From Bacteroidota bacterium (GTDB lineage: Bacteria; Bacteroidota; Ignavibacteria; Kryptoniales; JAKASW01), in the NCBI GenBank assembly GCA_021794075.1, contig JAJYRM010000003.1, positions 27,382 through 91,381 of the forward strand: a stretch of DNA of 64,000 nt, written 5' to 3'. Of the stretch, positions 63,934-64,000 are shown piece by piece. A model generated the notes under the pieces. It saw nothing but the letters and a program-made list of their open reading frames with translations. It had not been told where the DNA came from and searched no databases. The position numbers were made by a program, and so were the translations under genes. Numbering within the stretch: position 1 is the stretch's first letter; every line of letters begins with the position of its first letter.

Positions 63934-64000
63934 GCCCGGGTGGCGGAATTGGCAGACGCGCTAGATTCAGGGTCTAGTGACCGCAAGGCCGTGCAGGTTC
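63934..64000 (+). tRNA. tRNA-Leu (anticodon CAG), 3' end outside the window
   Basis: The sequence begins with the acceptor strand GCCCGGG, the D-arm TGGCGGAATTGGCAGACGCG, then the anticodon stem CTAGA, loop TTCAGGG with anticodon CAG, and stem TCTAG. The following GACCGCAAGGCCGT looks like the long variable arm of a class II tRNA, as expected for leucine. The window ends within the T arm. It would read CUG codons. Confidence 0.93.

Overview
The window is about 64 kb of gene-dense bacterial chromosome of medium G+C. It carries housekeeping, amino-acid and cell-envelope genes, with no phage, insertion sequence or CRISPR array. The gene content points to the FCB group, probably a Bacteroidota/Ignavibacteria-like lineage outside the classical Bacteroidia. 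The evidence is a PorX-type receiver-PglZ regulator, many secreted beta-barrel and low-complexity lipoprotein genes, a rhomboid protease with a C-terminal Bacteroidota-type tail, and a short rubrerythrin next to DUF3501. Several start regions show E. coli-like -35/-10 boxes with 17-nt spacers. This taxonomic call is inference; there is no rRNA gene in the window.

Layout. 1-3.1 kb: a 5'-truncated, membrane-anchored TIM-barrel protein overlaps a family 2 glycosyltransferase, which looks like an exopolysaccharide pair. 3.1-6.1 kb (minus): a peroxide-stress cluster of rubrerythrin, Fe-S oxidoreductase, DUF3501 and a PerR-like repressor, with a palindromic candidate operator at the promoter. 6.2-14.9 kb (plus): queC, a hydrolase, methionine synthase split into two overlapping genes, recN and cysS. 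15.1-21.5 kb: an amidohydrolase-like protein with apparently lost metal ligands, followed by a run of secreted envelope proteins. 21.6-26.2 kb: penicillin acylase, sirtuin and pyruvate kinase, all overlapping. 26.2-30.7 kb (minus): a one-heme beta-barrel protein, a diheme cytochrome, another barrel and spmB/spmA.

31.0-41.6 kb (minus) is a branched-chain amino-acid operon, ilvB-ilvN-ilvC-cimA-(two-helix ferritin-like ORF)-leuA-leuC-leuD-leuB, ending at a strong hairpin. CimA together with LeuBCD would feed isoleucine synthesis from pyruvate. ilvD and an aminotransferase are not in the window. Upstream of ilvB I find a strong promoter and an unlisted 55-codon ORF very rich in Leu/Ile codons. 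Its end and the following DNA can fold in mutually exclusive 1:2, 2:3 and 3:4 pairings. This looks like ribosome-mediated attenuation and is the most interesting observation here.

41.9-48.1 kb (plus): porX, tsaE, tsaB, accD, arginase, panC and a CoA-type Nudix hydrolase, ending at a bidirectional terminator. 48.2-50.2 kb (minus): a secreted metal-binding-like protein, Fe/Mn superoxide dismutase, an A-type Fe-S carrier and a small hypothetical. 50.5-58.4 kb (plus): gapA, two coupled secreted proteins, pgk, a rhomboid protease, ispG, a HIT protein, a small membrane protein and a CPBP protease. 58.6-61.6 kb (minus): a cNMP-GAF-SpoIIE phosphatase and a Gly-rich lipoprotein. 61.7-64 kb (plus): a half-size DMT-like protein, a serine carboxypeptidase and a tRNA-Leu cut by the window edge.
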